A DNA stretch of 64,000 bases from SAR116 cluster bacterium AG-447-A06 (GCA_003212345.1 QCPZ01000004.1:1-64000), one strand, 5' to 3'. Shown: positions 1-10,010, numbered from the stretch's first letter. Notes: generated from the sequence alone by a model not told the origin. Numbers and translations are program-made.

Positions 1-6
1 ACCCAG

Positions 7-1311
7 CTATCTCAAATAATCAAATAAACTCTGTTGACCAATTTTGCTGAAAGCGGCCTGCGCGGCCTCCAAATTTGTCATCTGACCCTGCAACTTTGTG
101 ATCATCTCTGCGAGGTCAGTGTCACTTAAAGCCGAAACATCTTTTTCAATAGTCATCTTTCGGCTCTCGAGAATATTGCTTTGGATCTCATTCTTGCTCA
201 TCTGAGAAGCTACAATACTGCGTTGCTCTGAGATCGAGTCAATTGCATTCTTCATCGCGCCTGTATTATAGGCAACCAATTGATCTCTATCAGTTAGCTT
301 TATTGTCGGCCCTATTTTAGTCAACGATCCGTCAAGTTTTGTAAAAGCTACATAGGATGAGAGAGCGTTTGCAGCTCTATCCTGACCCTTTATGGAGATG
401 TCCTCCACAACAATCTCACCTTCAGTGACATCCGTTAAAATTAAATCACCTGTCGCAGCATCCTTTTCTGCAGAAACCGAAGTTTCAGCGGTTACGGCGT
501 TTATAGCCGTAACGAGGGCGTCGAGATTATCTTTTGCTATATCAGCGGTTATAACTTTAGATCCAGCGTTCCCAGATAAGGTAAAAGTCCAGCTTTCCAT
601 TTTTGATGGGAGGTTGAAATCTAATCTGGTTTTGTTTCCACCAGATGCTTTCCCTTTAATATCTGCAGCAGTTTCGATGGAATTCATTGCAGATTGCATG
701 ATATCAAAAACCGAACGCCTGCCCGTTGAAGCCCCCGCGGCATCAAATGTCTCAACCCTCATAAAAGCTGAACCACCATCAATACCCGTAGCTACATTTA
801 GGCTTTCAGAAATTTGAACAGTATGCTGGCCCCGGTCACCATGATATGAAACATTCCCATTAATATCTTTAACGAAAGGCATATCTACTGAACTACGCCC
901 AGCAAATAATGGTCTACCCAAGCTATCCGACGTGTTTGCTAGGCTTAGTGCAACTTCTGACAACTGCCTCATTTCGTTCAAGATTGCCTGGTGTCCAAAA
1001 CCATCATAAATACCATTGCCTGCAGTCGCTGTAAGCTCAGTCATCCGGGTCAATACTGTTGTTAACTCGTCAAGCGTCCTGTCACTCAAGTCCAACCGAG
1101 TATTCGCAACACCAGTGTTTCTCATAAATTGACTGATAACTTCTTTTTGTTCCTTGGCCACTGACAAATTTACGGCGCCTACAGGGTCGTCAGATGCTCT
1201 GTTTATATTTTTTCCAGAGGCTATCTTTTCCTGAATGCCTTGCATGTCAGATCGTATGTCTTGGAAACCTCTAACCTGTTGAGCATTAAAAAGTTTTGTA
1301 CTTACCCGCAT
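7..1311 (-). CDS. flgL: flagellar hook-associated protein 3 (hook-filament junction)
   Basis: Hook-filament junction protein, exported through the flagellar secretion system to join hook and flagellin filament. The N-terminus has the flagellin-like helical region (residues about 25-60, with SGKNINRASDDPVGAVNL), and the C-terminal helix carries the matching coiled-coil partner (ALSDTDLAEMITKL). At 434 aa it is longer than the roughly 300-320 aa of enteric FlgL. The extra length is a central insertion with a Flagellin-IN-like stretch (LDALVTAINAVTAET, about residues 265-280). It is the last flg gene, 10 bp downstream of flgK on the same strand. The stop codon lies at the window's left edge, so the gene is complete. 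Confidence 0.95.
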   Translation of the reverse strand: MRVSTKLFNAQQVRGFQDIRSDMQGIQEKIASGKNINRASDDPVGAVNLSVAKEQKEVISQFMRNTGVANTRLDLSDRTLDELTTVLTRMTELTATAGNGIYDGFGHQAILNEMRQLSEVALSLANTSDSLGRPLFAGRSSVDMPFVKDINGNVSYHGDRGQHTVQISESLNVATGIDGGSAFMRVETFDAAGASTGRRSVFDIMQSAMNSIETAADIKGKASGGNKTRLDFNLPSKMESWTFTLSGNAGSKVITADIAKDNLDALVTAINAVTAETSVSAEKDAATGDLILTDVTEGEIVVEDISIKGQDRAANALSSYVAFTKLDGSLTKIGPTIKLTDRDQLVAYNTGAMKNAIDSISEQRSIVASQMSKNEIQSNILESRKMTIEKDVSALSDTDLAEMITKLQGQMTNLEAAQAAFSKIGQQSLFDYLR

Positions 1312-1321
1312 TTAAGATTCC

Positions 1322-4300
1322 TCAAACAACTTCAATTAAAGCTTGGAAGAGTTCCCGAGCGGTCGACAAAATACGAGCTGACGCTTGATATGCTTGTTGA
1401 AACTCCAACAGCGCTGCCGCCTCTTCATCAAGATTTACTCCTGAAAACTCAGCCTCTGCTTCCTCTGCCGCATTTCGAGCAGCCTCCGCAGACGCCAAAG
1501 TAATCTCGCCCGAACGAACACTCTCGCCTAGTTCAGCAACAATTGTGCCAAAAACCCTTTGAAACCCACCTGAATTAGCACCGCCAACATCAGAAAACTG
1601 CAAGTCCATTATTTTTTGAAGATTACTAGCGTCGCCGCCCCCATTTTTATTCTCTTTTAGGACGAACTCATCATTTAATTTTGCGTTACCTAAAACAGTA
1701 AATTCGGTATTATCGAAAGTCGTCTTTTTATTGTCTAAGGTTCGCGTCGCAATTGAATGCCCTGTAGCTAAGTCAAACATTTCCACAGTCGAACCATCAT
1801 CCAAAAACTGCAACTTGATTTCGTCAATACCAATTTTTGGAACAGGCTCATCAAATGTAGCGCCCAAAGATCTCGCTCCAGCGCCAGTAAAGATCACTAG
1901 TAGATCTTCATGCGCTAGATTTGACATTTCCACCACCGAACCAGCAATACTGGTTGCTGCTGCGTCTACTTTAAAGGGAGATCCGTCATTTGCCTTCACT
2001 CTAATTTCATTTTCAACAACACTGATTGAGTGGTCAGTTACTTTAAAACCAAGCCGATCAGAAGGCTTTGTGAAATCAAGAGTGTTTTCAATCGCATTGA
2101 ATTCTAACACTAAACGTCCCGTTGTTGAAGTGGCGCTTTCCCACCTGGCAGTCAAGCCTGATGTTGTAGGGGTTACCGTAACAGCACCAGTGTTTGACAA
2201 TGCGACCGCCACGTTTGCACCATTAAATTTCAAGTTTAAATTTGCCATGCCATTAGCTAGTGTTTGGGTTTGACCGGCAAATCTTGTGGTGGAGGCGTCA
2301 ATCCCGAACAGAGCCGCATTTGTGCTATTGCCTGCCACAATTGAGTCAGAAGTTACTGATATAGCCGCTCCAGAAAGTGTGCCGCCCCCATAAACTTGAA
2401 GTTTTTGATTAGCGTCAAAATAAGCGTTCAATCGCCCAGGCTCACCGCCAGTCACAACTATTTCGCTGTCTGCCATTGTCAACAAATACTGCTCACCATC
2501 AAACGTAAGTGAAACAGACTCCCCGTCTTCTGGTAATTTTTTGGATACTGAAGTTGAAACGAGAGCTAATGACCCTTGGGAACCAGAGTTTGCTGCGTCA
2601 GTGAAAGTCATTTCCTGAACAGTGAACGCTTCGCCTAATTGAGTTGAAGTAAGGATTATTTGTCGCGTCCCTCCAACAACTGCTTTGCTGGCTACCACGC
2701 CCAAACTAGCAGAGTTGACAGCATTCATAACAGCGGTAGTTACATCCTCGCCATTAGTCGCGGCAGTGCCACTGCCGTCAATATTAGTTAGATCAATCGG
2801 CACATTTGTGCCGTTAATCCTAACCGCTACAGTGTCTGCTCCCGAAACAACCGCCTCGGAACCCGCAAAACCATAAGTCGTGACTTGCTTTGATGCAGCT
2901 ACGTTACTTGCAGAGAGCGACGATAAAGGAGCTTGCTGGCGTAGTGCGCTTGTTAATGCGCTATTAACCTTCGACTTGCTTAGTGACCCCATAGACCTAG
3001 CGTCAACAGTTGCCGAAAATTTTACGTTAGAAGCACTGGAAGGAATACTTAGGTGATAAGTGGCAGCAGCTGCCGTTGCACCATTACCATCGTATGAAGA
3101 GTCGCTTTCGTCGATGTCACTATTAACCTCATAATCTATAGTTTTAATATCACCATTTAAATTAGTCTTAACATCAGCCATTCCACCAAGGTTTTCATCT
3201 TTAGCCGAAATTTTCGTAACGCCAAGAGTAGCCTGTTGAAGAGTAAAACTCTCTGATGCTGTGTAAAACAGTTGCCCGGAGAACCGTGCGCTTTTAACTC
3301 GCTCACCACCAATGACACTTCCCATTTCTATCGCCGAATTGTTGTCAAGACCTCCGACCGTTATTGTTAGATTGTTGGCTCCGTCCGTACCACCAAGTGC
3401 TGATCCAAGGATAGTAAATGTGTCACCGACTTTGTACCCATTGCCTTTGGCATTTATCGCAAGGGTGAGATTTCCATTGTTAAGTGTGACATCAGCCGTT
3501 GCACCCGCACCTTCACCAGAGCTATTGTTGAGAGCGAATGTTTTGGTTGCAAGGGTCAATGTTCCAAATGAACCAGCGCCGGTCAAAGCTCCAATTTGCG
3601 TGATGGCTGGCAAATTATCTTTGTCAATGATGCGCATTGAAAATGTTGTGCTAGCCTCACTTAACTCACTTAAGACAATATCTTCTCCCTCTGAGCTTTC
3701 CAATATCAAGCGGGCTTTATCAGTTGAAAGATACGCTGTCACACCTGTAGAATTTGATATTTGGTTAATGGACGATGCGAGGTTCGTCAAATTTGTACTG
3801 GTTACATCTGCGCTGACTTTAACTGGCATCCGGTTCTCAGACTCAATTTCAAACTCTACAGTTCCAGAGGCAAACCCATAAAGTTCGGTCACAAGTCTTG
3901 CCTCAACGCTGACTCCAAGTTTATTAAATTTTTTATTTGCGGTTGCAGCTACCGCCTTTGCCGAAGCTCCAGCAGTCACTGCAACACTAGCCGTCTCTGC
4001 ATTTGCCATGGTGATTTTTAAAGTATCTGCAGTCGCATTATTTGCTGGTATACCTGACGTTCCACCAACTGACCTAGCCAGAGAGCCATTACTCCCGCTC
4101 TCAACAAAATGCAAACCACCACTTCGACTGACGTTTAATGAAATATCTCTATACGCATTGTCCTCACGATTTAAGTAGTCTCCCCGATAGACAGCTTCCG
4201 GCGAGAAGCCGTTTGTAGTGCTTAATAGGTTGGTTACAATGTCTGCAGGTAATGCGGTACCAGCAATATGCCGACCTTCGCGCGTAAACACTTGAAAGTC

Positions 4301-6187
4301 AGATGCCACGACAGCATCACTTATAGCTGCTTGAACGGTTCCAACTCCTGCAGACACAGAAGCAACTCCACTTCCGGTAGAGACAAAATTTCCACTACCC
4401 GAAACAAGCGTAAAGTTCCCTTCCCTGCCAGAAACACGAATCCCTAAATCAGCCATTGAGAGATTTGCTGTGCTTTTGAGGACTCCACTATTTAAAAGAT
4501 TGGCCAGTTCGGCGCTATCAGTCCACTTTGCCGATGACGATGCGTTTGGATAGGCAGTGCCATACTTAATATCAAACGTGTGCGGACCATTGTTATCTGA
4601 TCCAGTGCGTTGAAACGACAGCTGCTGTAGGTTGTTAAGAACCAGCCCCTGAAGCTGGAACTTAGCTGAGGACTGTTTTTCAAATGATGCAATCTTGGCG
4701 CTAGGAGTTCCAGCAGGGATTACACTAACAAGCCCGCTAGACAAAAAATTGGTGGCTTCAATTGGTGAGAGTGAATTCTTTAATGTCTTGGAAATATCAA
4801 ATGGGTCTAATTTTTTAACATTGTTGAGACTTGTGGCAACAACAGATGCTTCACTTGTGTTTTTCACCGCAGCCTCGACGGTCAGTTTACCAGAGGCTGC
4901 AATTTCCTGGGGCTTAGAAAGCAGTAAACTAATATTGGAAGCCGCTGATGACCCACGTGTGACTTCAAAAAAATCATTGTCTCTCGGAGAGCCCGTTACC
5001 ACAATATTAAAACCCTGACCTTGAAGTTGTGTCCTACCCGTAATTGGTGTTGCCAACCCTTCGCCATTTAAAGTCCAGATATTTGATGCCTTATCATACC
5101 GAGCTGTTAGGGGACCAGATGGCAATGACATCGGATCGCTGACATCAATTTGAACTCTGAGGTCGTTGCTAGCTGAAGGACTTAGCTCTGCGCTTAGGCC
5201 AAATACAGAAAACATGGATTTACCTGTATTTCCATTGAGGTCTATTCCATTCTCGTGATGTTCGTTGACTGTGCTAGACATAAGAAACGCCAAATTATCA
5301 AGGTCGTTTTTCACCTCTTCGATAAGTGAATACGCGTCAACTGCTCCCGCTAAGGACCCAGCATCCACCTGACTGGTTGGGCGAAAAACCGATCCAGAAC
5401 CAATGGTCACTTGAAGTTTTCCAAATGCAATATTATGCCCCGCACTATTAAATGTGGTATTGTCCACCAAAACAGGGCCCATACCACTAGAGCCAATACT
5501 AACCTTCGCAGAGCCGACATCCGAATACTCTACGCTTAGAGAAGTCAAAGATGACATTTCACTAATTGTTTTGTCTCTCAAATCCAGCAAAGAGTTTGGC
5601 GTCTGCCCACTTTGCCCAGAAGATAATATTCTCGCATTTATAGATGCTAACTCTTTTGCTAGGATTGATAGTGAAGAAGTCCCAATTTTTGTTTGCTCCA
5701 GGGCACCATTTTGGAGTTGTTCAAGTTGCGCTGCGAGACCGTTAAATGATGATACCAGAGATTTACTGATCTCGATCGCCACAGATCTTGAGGCAATGTC
5801 GGTTGGGGCTGCTGCGACGTCGGACATAGCAGAAAAAAACCGTCCCAATTGTTCGTTTAAACCACCCTCAGATGGCAGCAGTGTATTTTCAAGCTGGCGT
5901 AAATTATCGAGGAATATATCCACCTTTTGATAACTTGCGTTAGTTGAATTAGTTCGGCCTAGTAAAAACCCATCAAAGGCCCGCCGAATATCGGCAACAC
6001 GCACACCCAATCCAGATTGATTTGCGAGACTGGTGATACCACCCTGGCTACCTGAAACTTCCTCGAGGTCGGCCTCGCGGCGCTTATAGCCATCTGTATT
6101 TATGTTGGCAATGTTTTGCCCGGTTACCGCCAAGGATTGGCGGTAACTCTGAACAGCACTTTTGCCTACATCAAATAAACTGGACAT
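1322..6187 (-). CDS. flgK: flagellar hook-associated protein 1, greatly enlarged
   Basis: Hook-associated protein FlgK, the first junction layer on the hook. The conserved D0/D1 ends are intact: N-terminal YRQSLAVTGQNIANINTDGY (about residues 15-34) and the C-terminal LLEFQQAYQASARILSTA motif. At 1621 aa it is about three times the usual 450-650 aa. The excess is a low-complexity, Ser/Thr/Ala/Gly/Asn-rich beta-type central region with modules resembling Flagellin-IN repeats (TNLTNLASSINQISNSTGVT; VTTAVMNAVNSASLGVVA) and one glycine-rich module near residues 900-945 (NGYKVGDTFTILGSALGG). The insertion should form surface-exposed D2/D3-like domains. flgJ lies 14 bp upstream and flgL 10 bp downstream, so the three are probably cotranscribed. 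Confidence 0.95.
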   Translation of the reverse strand: MSSLFDVGKSAVQSYRQSLAVTGQNIANINTDGYKRREADLEEVSGSQGGITSLANQSGLGVRVADIRRAFDGFLLGRTNSTNASYQKVDIFLDNLRQLENTLLPSEGGLNEQLGRFFSAMSDVAAAPTDIASRSVAIEISKSLVSSFNGLAAQLEQLQNGALEQTKIGTSSLSILAKELASINARILSSGQSGQTPNSLLDLRDKTISEMSSLTSLSVEYSDVGSAKVSIGSSGMGPVLVDNTTFNSAGHNIAFGKLQVTIGSGSVFRPTSQVDAGSLAGAVDAYSLIEEVKNDLDNLAFLMSSTVNEHHENGIDLNGNTGKSMFSVFGLSAELSPSASNDLRVQIDVSDPMSLPSGPLTARYDKASNIWTLNGEGLATPITGRTQLQGQGFNIVVTGSPRDNDFFEVTRGSSAASNISLLLSKPQEIAASGKLTVEAAVKNTSEASVVATSLNNVKKLDPFDISKTLKNSLSPIEATNFLSSGLVSVIPAGTPSAKIASFEKQSSAKFQLQGLVLNNLQQLSFQRTGSDNNGPHTFDIKYGTAYPNASSSAKWTDSAELANLLNSGVLKSTANLSMADLGIRVSGREGNFTLVSGSGNFVSTGSGVASVSAGVGTVQAAISDAVVASDFQVFTREGRHIAGTALPADIVTNLLSTTNGFSPEAVYRGDYLNREDNAYRDISLNVSRSGGLHFVESGSNGSLARSVGGTSGIPANNATADTLKITMANAETASVAVTAGASAKAVAATANKKFNKLGVSVEARLVTELYGFASGTVEFEIESENRMPVKVSADVTSTNLTNLASSINQISNSTGVTAYLSTDKARLILESSEGEDIVLSELSEASTTFSMRIIDKDNLPAITQIGALTGAGSFGTLTLATKTFALNNSSGEGAGATADVTLNNGNLTLAINAKGNGYKVGDTFTILGSALGGTDGANNLTITVGGLDNNSAIEMGSVIGGERVKSARFSGQLFYTASESFTLQQATLGVTKISAKDENLGGMADVKTNLNGDIKTIDYEVNSDIDESDSSYDGNGATAAAATYHLSIPSSASNVKFSATVDARSMGSLSKSKVNSALTSALRQQAPLSSLSASNVAASKQVTTYGFAGSEAVVSGADTVAVRINGTNVPIDLTNIDGSGTAATNGEDVTTAVMNAVNSASLGVVASKAVVGGTRQIILTSTQLGEAFTVQEMTFTDAANSGSQGSLALVSTSVSKKLPEDGESVSLTFDGEQYLLTMADSEIVVTGGEPGRLNAYFDANQKLQVYGGGTLSGAAISVTSDSIVAGNSTNAALFGIDASTTRFAGQTQTLANGMANLNLKFNGANVAVALSNTGAVTVTPTTSGLTARWESATSTTGRLVLEFNAIENTLDFTKPSDRLGFKVTDHSISVVENEIRVKANDGSPFKVDAAATSIAGSVVEMSNLAHEDLLVIFTGAGARSLGATFDEPVPKIGIDEIKLQFLDDGSTVEMFDLATGHSIATRTLDNKKTTFDNTEFTVLGNAKLNDEFVLKENKNGGGDASNLQKIMDLQFSDVGGANSGGFQRVFGTIVAELGESVRSGEITLASAEAARNAAEEAEAEFSGVNLDEEAAALLEFQQAYQASARILSTARELFQALIEVV

Positions 6188-6201
6188 TCTAAAATCACCA
6201 C

Positions 6202-6504
6202 TTAGTCAACAGACGGGTCTTTTGATACGTGTTCGAATTGCGCCACTAATGCTTCAGCAATCCCAAGATTGACATTTGAAGCCAATTTTTCAGCGCGCTC
6301 CTGATCAAGCATGCTCGTGTAAGTGTCGACGGCTTCGCCTCCGAGCAGATCATCGGCAAGTTTGGCCGAGCGAGCTTGTTTAAGAATCTGCTGAATAAAA
6401 AGGGCTTCAAAGCGCTCAGCAACCTGTTTTAGGCCGTCTAGCTTCTGCTGTTTTTGAAATAGTGAAACAGTTAATTCAGGGCTAATTGTTGAGAGTTTTT
6501 CCAA
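6202..6504 (-). CDS. flgJ: rod-binding protein FlgJ, N-terminal domain only
   Basis: A 100 aa protein consisting only of the rod-binding domain (FEALFIQQILKQARSAKL, then a YTSMLDQERAEKLA block). It should cap the growing rod in the periplasm. The C-terminal muramidase domain of enteric FlgJ is absent, so peptidoglycan opening must be done by a separate enzyme not seen in this window. Short versions of this kind are common in alphaproteobacteria. It sits between flgI (9 bp) and flgK (14 bp) in the flg operon, its expected place. Confidence 0.9.
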   Translation of the reverse strand: MEKLSTISPELTVSLFQKQQKLDGLKQVAERFEALFIQQILKQARSAKLADDLLGGEAVDTYTSMLDQERAEKLASNVNLGIAEALVAQFEHVSKDPSVD

Positions 6505-6513
6505 TTTTATCCC

Positions 6514-7647
6514 CTAGATAATGATTAGTTCGGCACGGAGTGAACCGGCTTCTCGTAAAGCTTCTAAAATCGCCACCAAATCTGAGGGGGTGCCTCCAAC
6601 TGCGTTCAATGCGTCGACAATGGACGACAACTCAACGCCTGGGTCAAAAACAAATGCCCTCGCCAATTCTTCCTCCGCCTGAATTTCAGTTTCAGGTGTC
6701 TCTACAGCCTCACCCTGCACGGTTGCGGCCACACCATCTGCAACAGCTATATTTTGGGCTTGTGTTATTTTTCTATCTTCTTTCACCCTAACGGTGAGAG
6801 AACCGTGAGTTACTGCTGCTGGCAAAACCCGAACATCCCCGCCGATTACGATCGTACCTGTTCGAGCATTCACGACGACCTTTGCACGTGGCCGATCAGG
6901 GTCAACTTGAATATTTTCCAGCAGGCTAACAAAAGATACTTTTTCCGCTGGGTTGACCGGTGCGCGCACCTTAACAGAAGTTGAGTCAAGCGCGGTAGCG
7001 ACCCCTTCGCCAAAAATTTCATTAATAGCCTCAGCAACCCTTGTACTTGTGCTAAAATCTCCCTGGTGCAAATTGAGCAAGAGGTTTTCGTTCTCCAAGA
7101 ACGTCGTTTCAATCATTCGCTCGACAGTACCACCACTCGGGATACGACCAACGGTTGGCACATTTACTGTCAAAGAAGACCCATCACCGCCGGCTACTCC
7201 GAGGCCGCCTACCATTAAATTACCCTGCGCAATAGCGTAGGTTTCACCATCTGCGCCTAGCATTGGCGTCATTAAAAGCGTTCCTCCGCGTAAGGACTTG
7301 GCCTGACCAACAGTCGAGACCACCACGTCTAATTTCTGTCCTGGTTTAACAAATGGTGGCAAATCGGCTGTAACGATAACCGAAGCCGCATTCTTACCAT
7401 TCATGTTCGCAGCATTTGTTACAACACCAAATTGACTTATCATTGACTGCATTGCCTGCTGTGTTAGGACCGCATTACCATCGCCAGTGCCTGCGAGACC
7501 CACGACGAGACCATAACCAACAAGCTGATTAGACCTCACACCTGCTATTGACGTCATGTCTTTCAAACGATCGGCGTTAGCTGTGGCTAATGAAATGAAC
7601 AAACAGGAAAAAACCAATGTCACGAAAATATATAGTCGACCTAACAA
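6514..7647 (-). CDS. flgI: flagellar P-ring protein
   Basis: P-ring subunit, placed in the peptidoglycan layer around the rod with help from FlgA. The mature N-terminus [20 protein letters not shown] and the following GTGDGN are family hallmarks. I choose a TTG start at 7645-7647: it follows GAGGAG (7656-7661) by 8 nt and leaves a clean signal peptide ([19 protein letters not shown], cleaved after ANA). The ORF-track start (GTG at 7692) would overlap flgH by 32 nt and add 15 residues before the signal peptide, which is less likely but has its own weak AGGG. The protein is about 377 aa, normal for the family. Confidence 0.93.
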   Translation of the reverse strand: MLGRLYIFVTLVFSCLFISLATANADRLKDMTSIAGVRSNQLVGYGLVVGLAGTGDGNAVLTQQAMQSMISQFGVVTNAANMNGKNAASVIVTADLPPFVKPGQKLDVVVSTVGQAKSLRGGTLLMTPMLGADGETYAIAQGNLMVGGLGVAGGDGSSLTVNVPTVGRIPSGGTVERMIETTFLENENLLLNLHQGDFSTSTRVAEAINEIFGEGVATALDSTSVKVRAPVNPAEKVSFVSLLENIQVDPDRPRAKVVVNARTGTIVIGGDVRVLPAAVTHGSLTVRVKEDRKITQAQNIAVADGVAATVQGEAVETPETEIQAEEELARAFVFDPGVELSSIVDALNAVGGTPSDLVAILEALREAGSLRAELIII

Positions 7648-7660
7648 GTTCTGCACTCCT

Positions 7661-8362
7661 CTAAAACGGCGAAATGGTGCGCATAAGTTCACTGAGCCAC
7701 CCTTGTTTGGAAGAATCGGCGAGTTGACCTGATCCGGTGTATCTTATTTGGGCGTCCGCTAGACGGTTTGAGGACACAATGTTAGTTGCTGAGACATCCT
7801 CGGGGCGCACCACACCTCGAACACGAACGTATTCATTTCCATTATTCAGCATCAACTCTTTTTGCCCCGCAACTTCCATATTTCCATTTTCAAAAACCCG
7901 TACAACTGTCACCGATAGAAGCCCAGAAAAGGAGTTTGATTGAACGGCGTTTCCTGCACCGGCAAAACTGCGCGTTGTGCCAGCTGAGAGACCCGCGCCA
8001 TTGCCACCAGCATCCTTATCAAAACCGCCGGTCAAAATATTAGGGAGACCGGTTGGCAAGGTAACGGCAAAGTTATCAGCTTTAGTTGATGTTGCGGTTT
8101 GCGCTTTTGTCGCCGCATATGTCTCATTGAAACTAACCGTCAAAATGTCGCCCACTCTCCGTGCACGCTGGTCTGTTGCAAAGAGGCCATTCTGCGATGA
8201 TTGGAATATCGCGCCATTTGATGCCTCAGACAAGTTCAAGTTGACAGGCGGTTCAACTGGCATAAAAGCCTGACCCTCAATATTCGCAACGTAGGTTGAA
8301 CACCCAGTTGTGAGCAAACACACGAGAACTAGAGCTGGTTTTAAAAAATTAAGATTCATCAC
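7661..8362 (-). CDS. flgH: flagellar L-ring lipoprotein
   Basis: Outer-membrane L-ring subunit. The N-terminus is a lipoprotein signal ([11 protein letters not shown], lipobox LTTGC), so the mature protein is anchored through that cysteine. The body has the FlgH features [12 protein letters not shown] and, near the C-terminus, [18 protein letters not shown]. At 233 aa it has the usual length. Its stop (7661) precedes the proposed flgI start by 13 bp, and the flgI Shine-Dalgarno overlaps the flgH stop codon, which suggests translational coupling. flgG lies 26 bp upstream. Confidence 0.95.
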   Translation of the reverse strand: MMNLNFLKPALVLVCLLTTGCSTYVANIEGQAFMPVEPPVNLNLSEASNGAIFQSSQNGLFATDQRARRVGDILTVSFNETYAATKAQTATSTKADNFAVTLPTGLPNILTGGFDKDAGGNGAGLSAGTTRSFAGAGNAVQSNSFSGLLSVTVVRVFENGNMEVAGQKELMLNNGNEYVRVRGVVRPEDVSATNIVSSNRLADAQIRYTGSGQLADSSKQGWLSELMRTISPF

Positions 8363-8388
8363 TGCACGCGCCTTATTTAATATTGGTG

Positions 8389-9177
8389 TTAAATATTCTG
8401 AGCAATAAAGCGCATCATTTCATCAACTGATGTGATGGTTTTTGAACTCACCTCGTAAGCACGCTGGGTTTCAATCATATCAACTAATTCTTGAACGACA
8501 TTCACGTTGGAGCTCTCGAGTGAACCTTGAACTAGTCGTCCCATACCCTCTTCGAAAGGATTTGCTACTATCGGCGCTCCGCTGGCAGGCGTCTCAATGA
8601 GCATACTTTCACCATTCGGCTGAAGGCCTTGTCTATTTGGAAAGTCAGCTAATGTGATCTGTCCAACTTCCTGCGCATCGACCGCTCCCGGCTGCTGAAC
8701 CGTGACAATACCGTCTGATGATACTGTAATAGTTGCAGCGTCTACTGGGATTTGTATTTCTGGCTGAAGCGCATATCCACTGGCCGTAACAACTGTTCCT
8801 TCTGCATTCCTCATAAAAGCGCCGTTTCGGGTGTAGCCAATTTGGCCATCAGGCATCAAGACCTGAAATAGCCCATCACCCTCAACTGACAAATCTAGAG
8901 AATTGCCCGTATTTATAAGGCTACCTTGAGAATGCAATTTTGTTGTGTTGAGTAGCCTTGTTCCTGTACCCACCGAAAGCCCTGAGGCAAGACTTGTATT
9001 TTCTGAGGTGTTTTCACCAGCGCCGCGCAAGACTTGGTAGAGAAGCGACTCAAAATTGGTTCTGTCTGATTTAAAACCAGTTGTATTAACGTTTGCAAGG
9101 TTGTTAGCGATAACCTGCATTTTAATTTGTTGCGAATTTAAGCCGGTTTTGGCGACATGCATTGCGAAAGTAGACAT
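8389..9177 (-). CDS. flgG: flagellar distal rod protein
   Basis: Distal rod protein. The N-terminal rod/hook motif (ANNLANVNTTGFKSDRTNF) and C-terminal block (LESSNVNVVQELVDMIETQR) are canonical, and the length (262 aa) is normal. I start it at the ATG at 9175-9177 (MSTFAMHVAKTG), because GGAG (9187-9190) lies 9 nt upstream. The GTG at 9192 used by the ORF track contains that ribosome binding site. The leader carries its own near-perfect sigma-54 element and a hairpin that contains the ribosome binding site, so flgG may be expressed separately from flgF upstream. Confidence 0.95.
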   Translation of the reverse strand: MSTFAMHVAKTGLNSQQIKMQVIANNLANVNTTGFKSDRTNFESLLYQVLRGAGENTSENTSLASGLSVGTGTRLLNTTKLHSQGSLINTGNSLDLSVEGDGLFQVLMPDGQIGYTRNGAFMRNAEGTVVTASGYALQPEIQIPVDAATITVSSDGIVTVQQPGAVDAQEVGQITLADFPNRQGLQPNGESMLIETPASGAPIVANPFEEGMGRLVQGSLESSNVNVVQELVDMIETQRAYEVSSKTITSVDEMMRFIAQNI

Positions 9178-9183
9178 AAAAAA

Positions 9184-9210
9184 AAGCTCCACATTAAGCT
9201 GTTGGAGCTT
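9184..9210 (-). other. hairpin with T-run overlapping the flgG ribosome binding site
   Basis: On the minus strand AAGCTCCA and TGGAGCTT form a perfect 8-bp stem around an 11-nt loop, followed directly by a T-run that ends at the flgG ATG. The GGAG of the 3' arm is the flgG Shine-Dalgarno. It looks like an intrinsic terminator, an SD-sequestering hairpin, or both, for read-through RNA from flgF. The start site expected from the sigma-54 element just upstream (near 9206) lies inside the 5' arm, so RNA started there could form only a truncated stem. Confidence 0.55.
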
Positions 9211-9216
9211 CTATTC

Positions 9217-9232
9217 AGCAATATTCATGCCA
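9217..9232 (-). promoter_or_regulatory. sigma-54-type promoter for flgG
   Basis: Minus-strand sequence TGGCATGAATATTGCT fits TGGCAYR-N4-TTGCW at every fixed position. It lies between the flgF stop and the flgG start, about 40 nt upstream of the ATG. The site is seen directly; its use by RpoN is inferred. Confidence 0.75.
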
Positions 9233-9239
9233 ACACGAT

Positions 9240-10010
9240 TTAGTTATTAGGTAACCGCATAAGGGCTGAACCTGCCTCATCCATTTCTTTCGCAAGTGCA
9301 ATCAACTTCACATTTAGCTGATATTGCTTCTGAATTTCAGTGTTATTGATTAATTCGTCAAAAACACTGACATTACTTGTCTCTAAATAGCCTTGCTTTA
9401 ATCTAACATTTTGATCAGCATTGAACTGCTCCCGTATAAATCCACCCTTAGGCCTAATGGTGCCATCAACGTCTTTTTCCAAGTCAAGGCCATCCCCAGA
9501 CGTCAGAGCGAGTTGGTTTACAAGAATACGAGTGCCGGCAGGGGTGCCAGCGGGTTGAATAAAAATTTGTCCACTTTCACTGACAAACAGTTTTTTAAAT
9601 GCTGGCATGGTGATCGGCGTCAAACTTGTATCCAATACAGGTACGTCGGCACCATTTCTGAGTGTTTTGTCCAAACCGACCGTCAAATCACCTCTACGGC
9701 TTAAGCCGAGTTCACCATTTTTTCCTTCAATGAGAAGATAACCTTTGCCGGTTATGGCAACATCAGTTTGCTCGCCAGTTTGTCGAAGCTCTCCCTGTAA
9801 GTCAGAAAACAAACCAGGTTCACTTTTCTTTGTAAAGACACGAGTGCTTAATGTCTCATCGGACTCGAGAAAGATTGATCCAAACCGCCCACCAATCTCA
9901 TCACCACGGAAACCTGGGACTTGAGCGTTGGCAAGGTTTTGTGAGCTAACATTTTGCCGAACACGTGCATTATTCAAGGAGTTCAATGCGGTATGTATCA
10001 ATTTATCCAT
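9240..10010 (-). CDS. flgF: flagellar proximal rod protein
   Basis: Proximal rod protein of the basal body. The N-terminus (SLNNARVRQNVSSQNLANAQ) is a rod-protein D0 motif, and the C-terminal half has the matching LETSNVSVFDELINNTEIQ block. Length (256 aa) is normal. It lies 40 bp downstream of flgE and 62 bp upstream of flgG. The N-terminal sequence has drifted from textbook FlgF (no TGFK; VPGFRGDEIG instead), but position and length support the name over FlgG or FlgC. Confidence 0.9.
   Translation of the reverse strand: MDKLIHTALNSLNNARVRQNVSSQNLANAQVPGFRGDEIGGRFGSIFLESDETLSTRVFTKKSEPGLFSDLQGELRQTGEQTDVAITGKGYLLIEGKNGELGLSRRGDLTVGLDKTLRNGADVPVLDTSLTPITMPAFKKLFVSESGQIFIQPAGTPAGTRILVNQLALTSGDGLDLEKDVDGTIRPKGGFIREQFNADQNVRLKQGYLETSNVSVFDELINNTEIQKQYQLNVKLIALAKEMDEAGSALMRLPNN

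Noticed and set aside
3312-3881. 189 aa plus-strand ORF inside flgK
   Set aside because: Antisense shadow of flgK, with no ribosome binding site, biased composition and no recognisable domain. Other plus-strand ORFs over flgL, flgK and flgE are rejected for the same reason.
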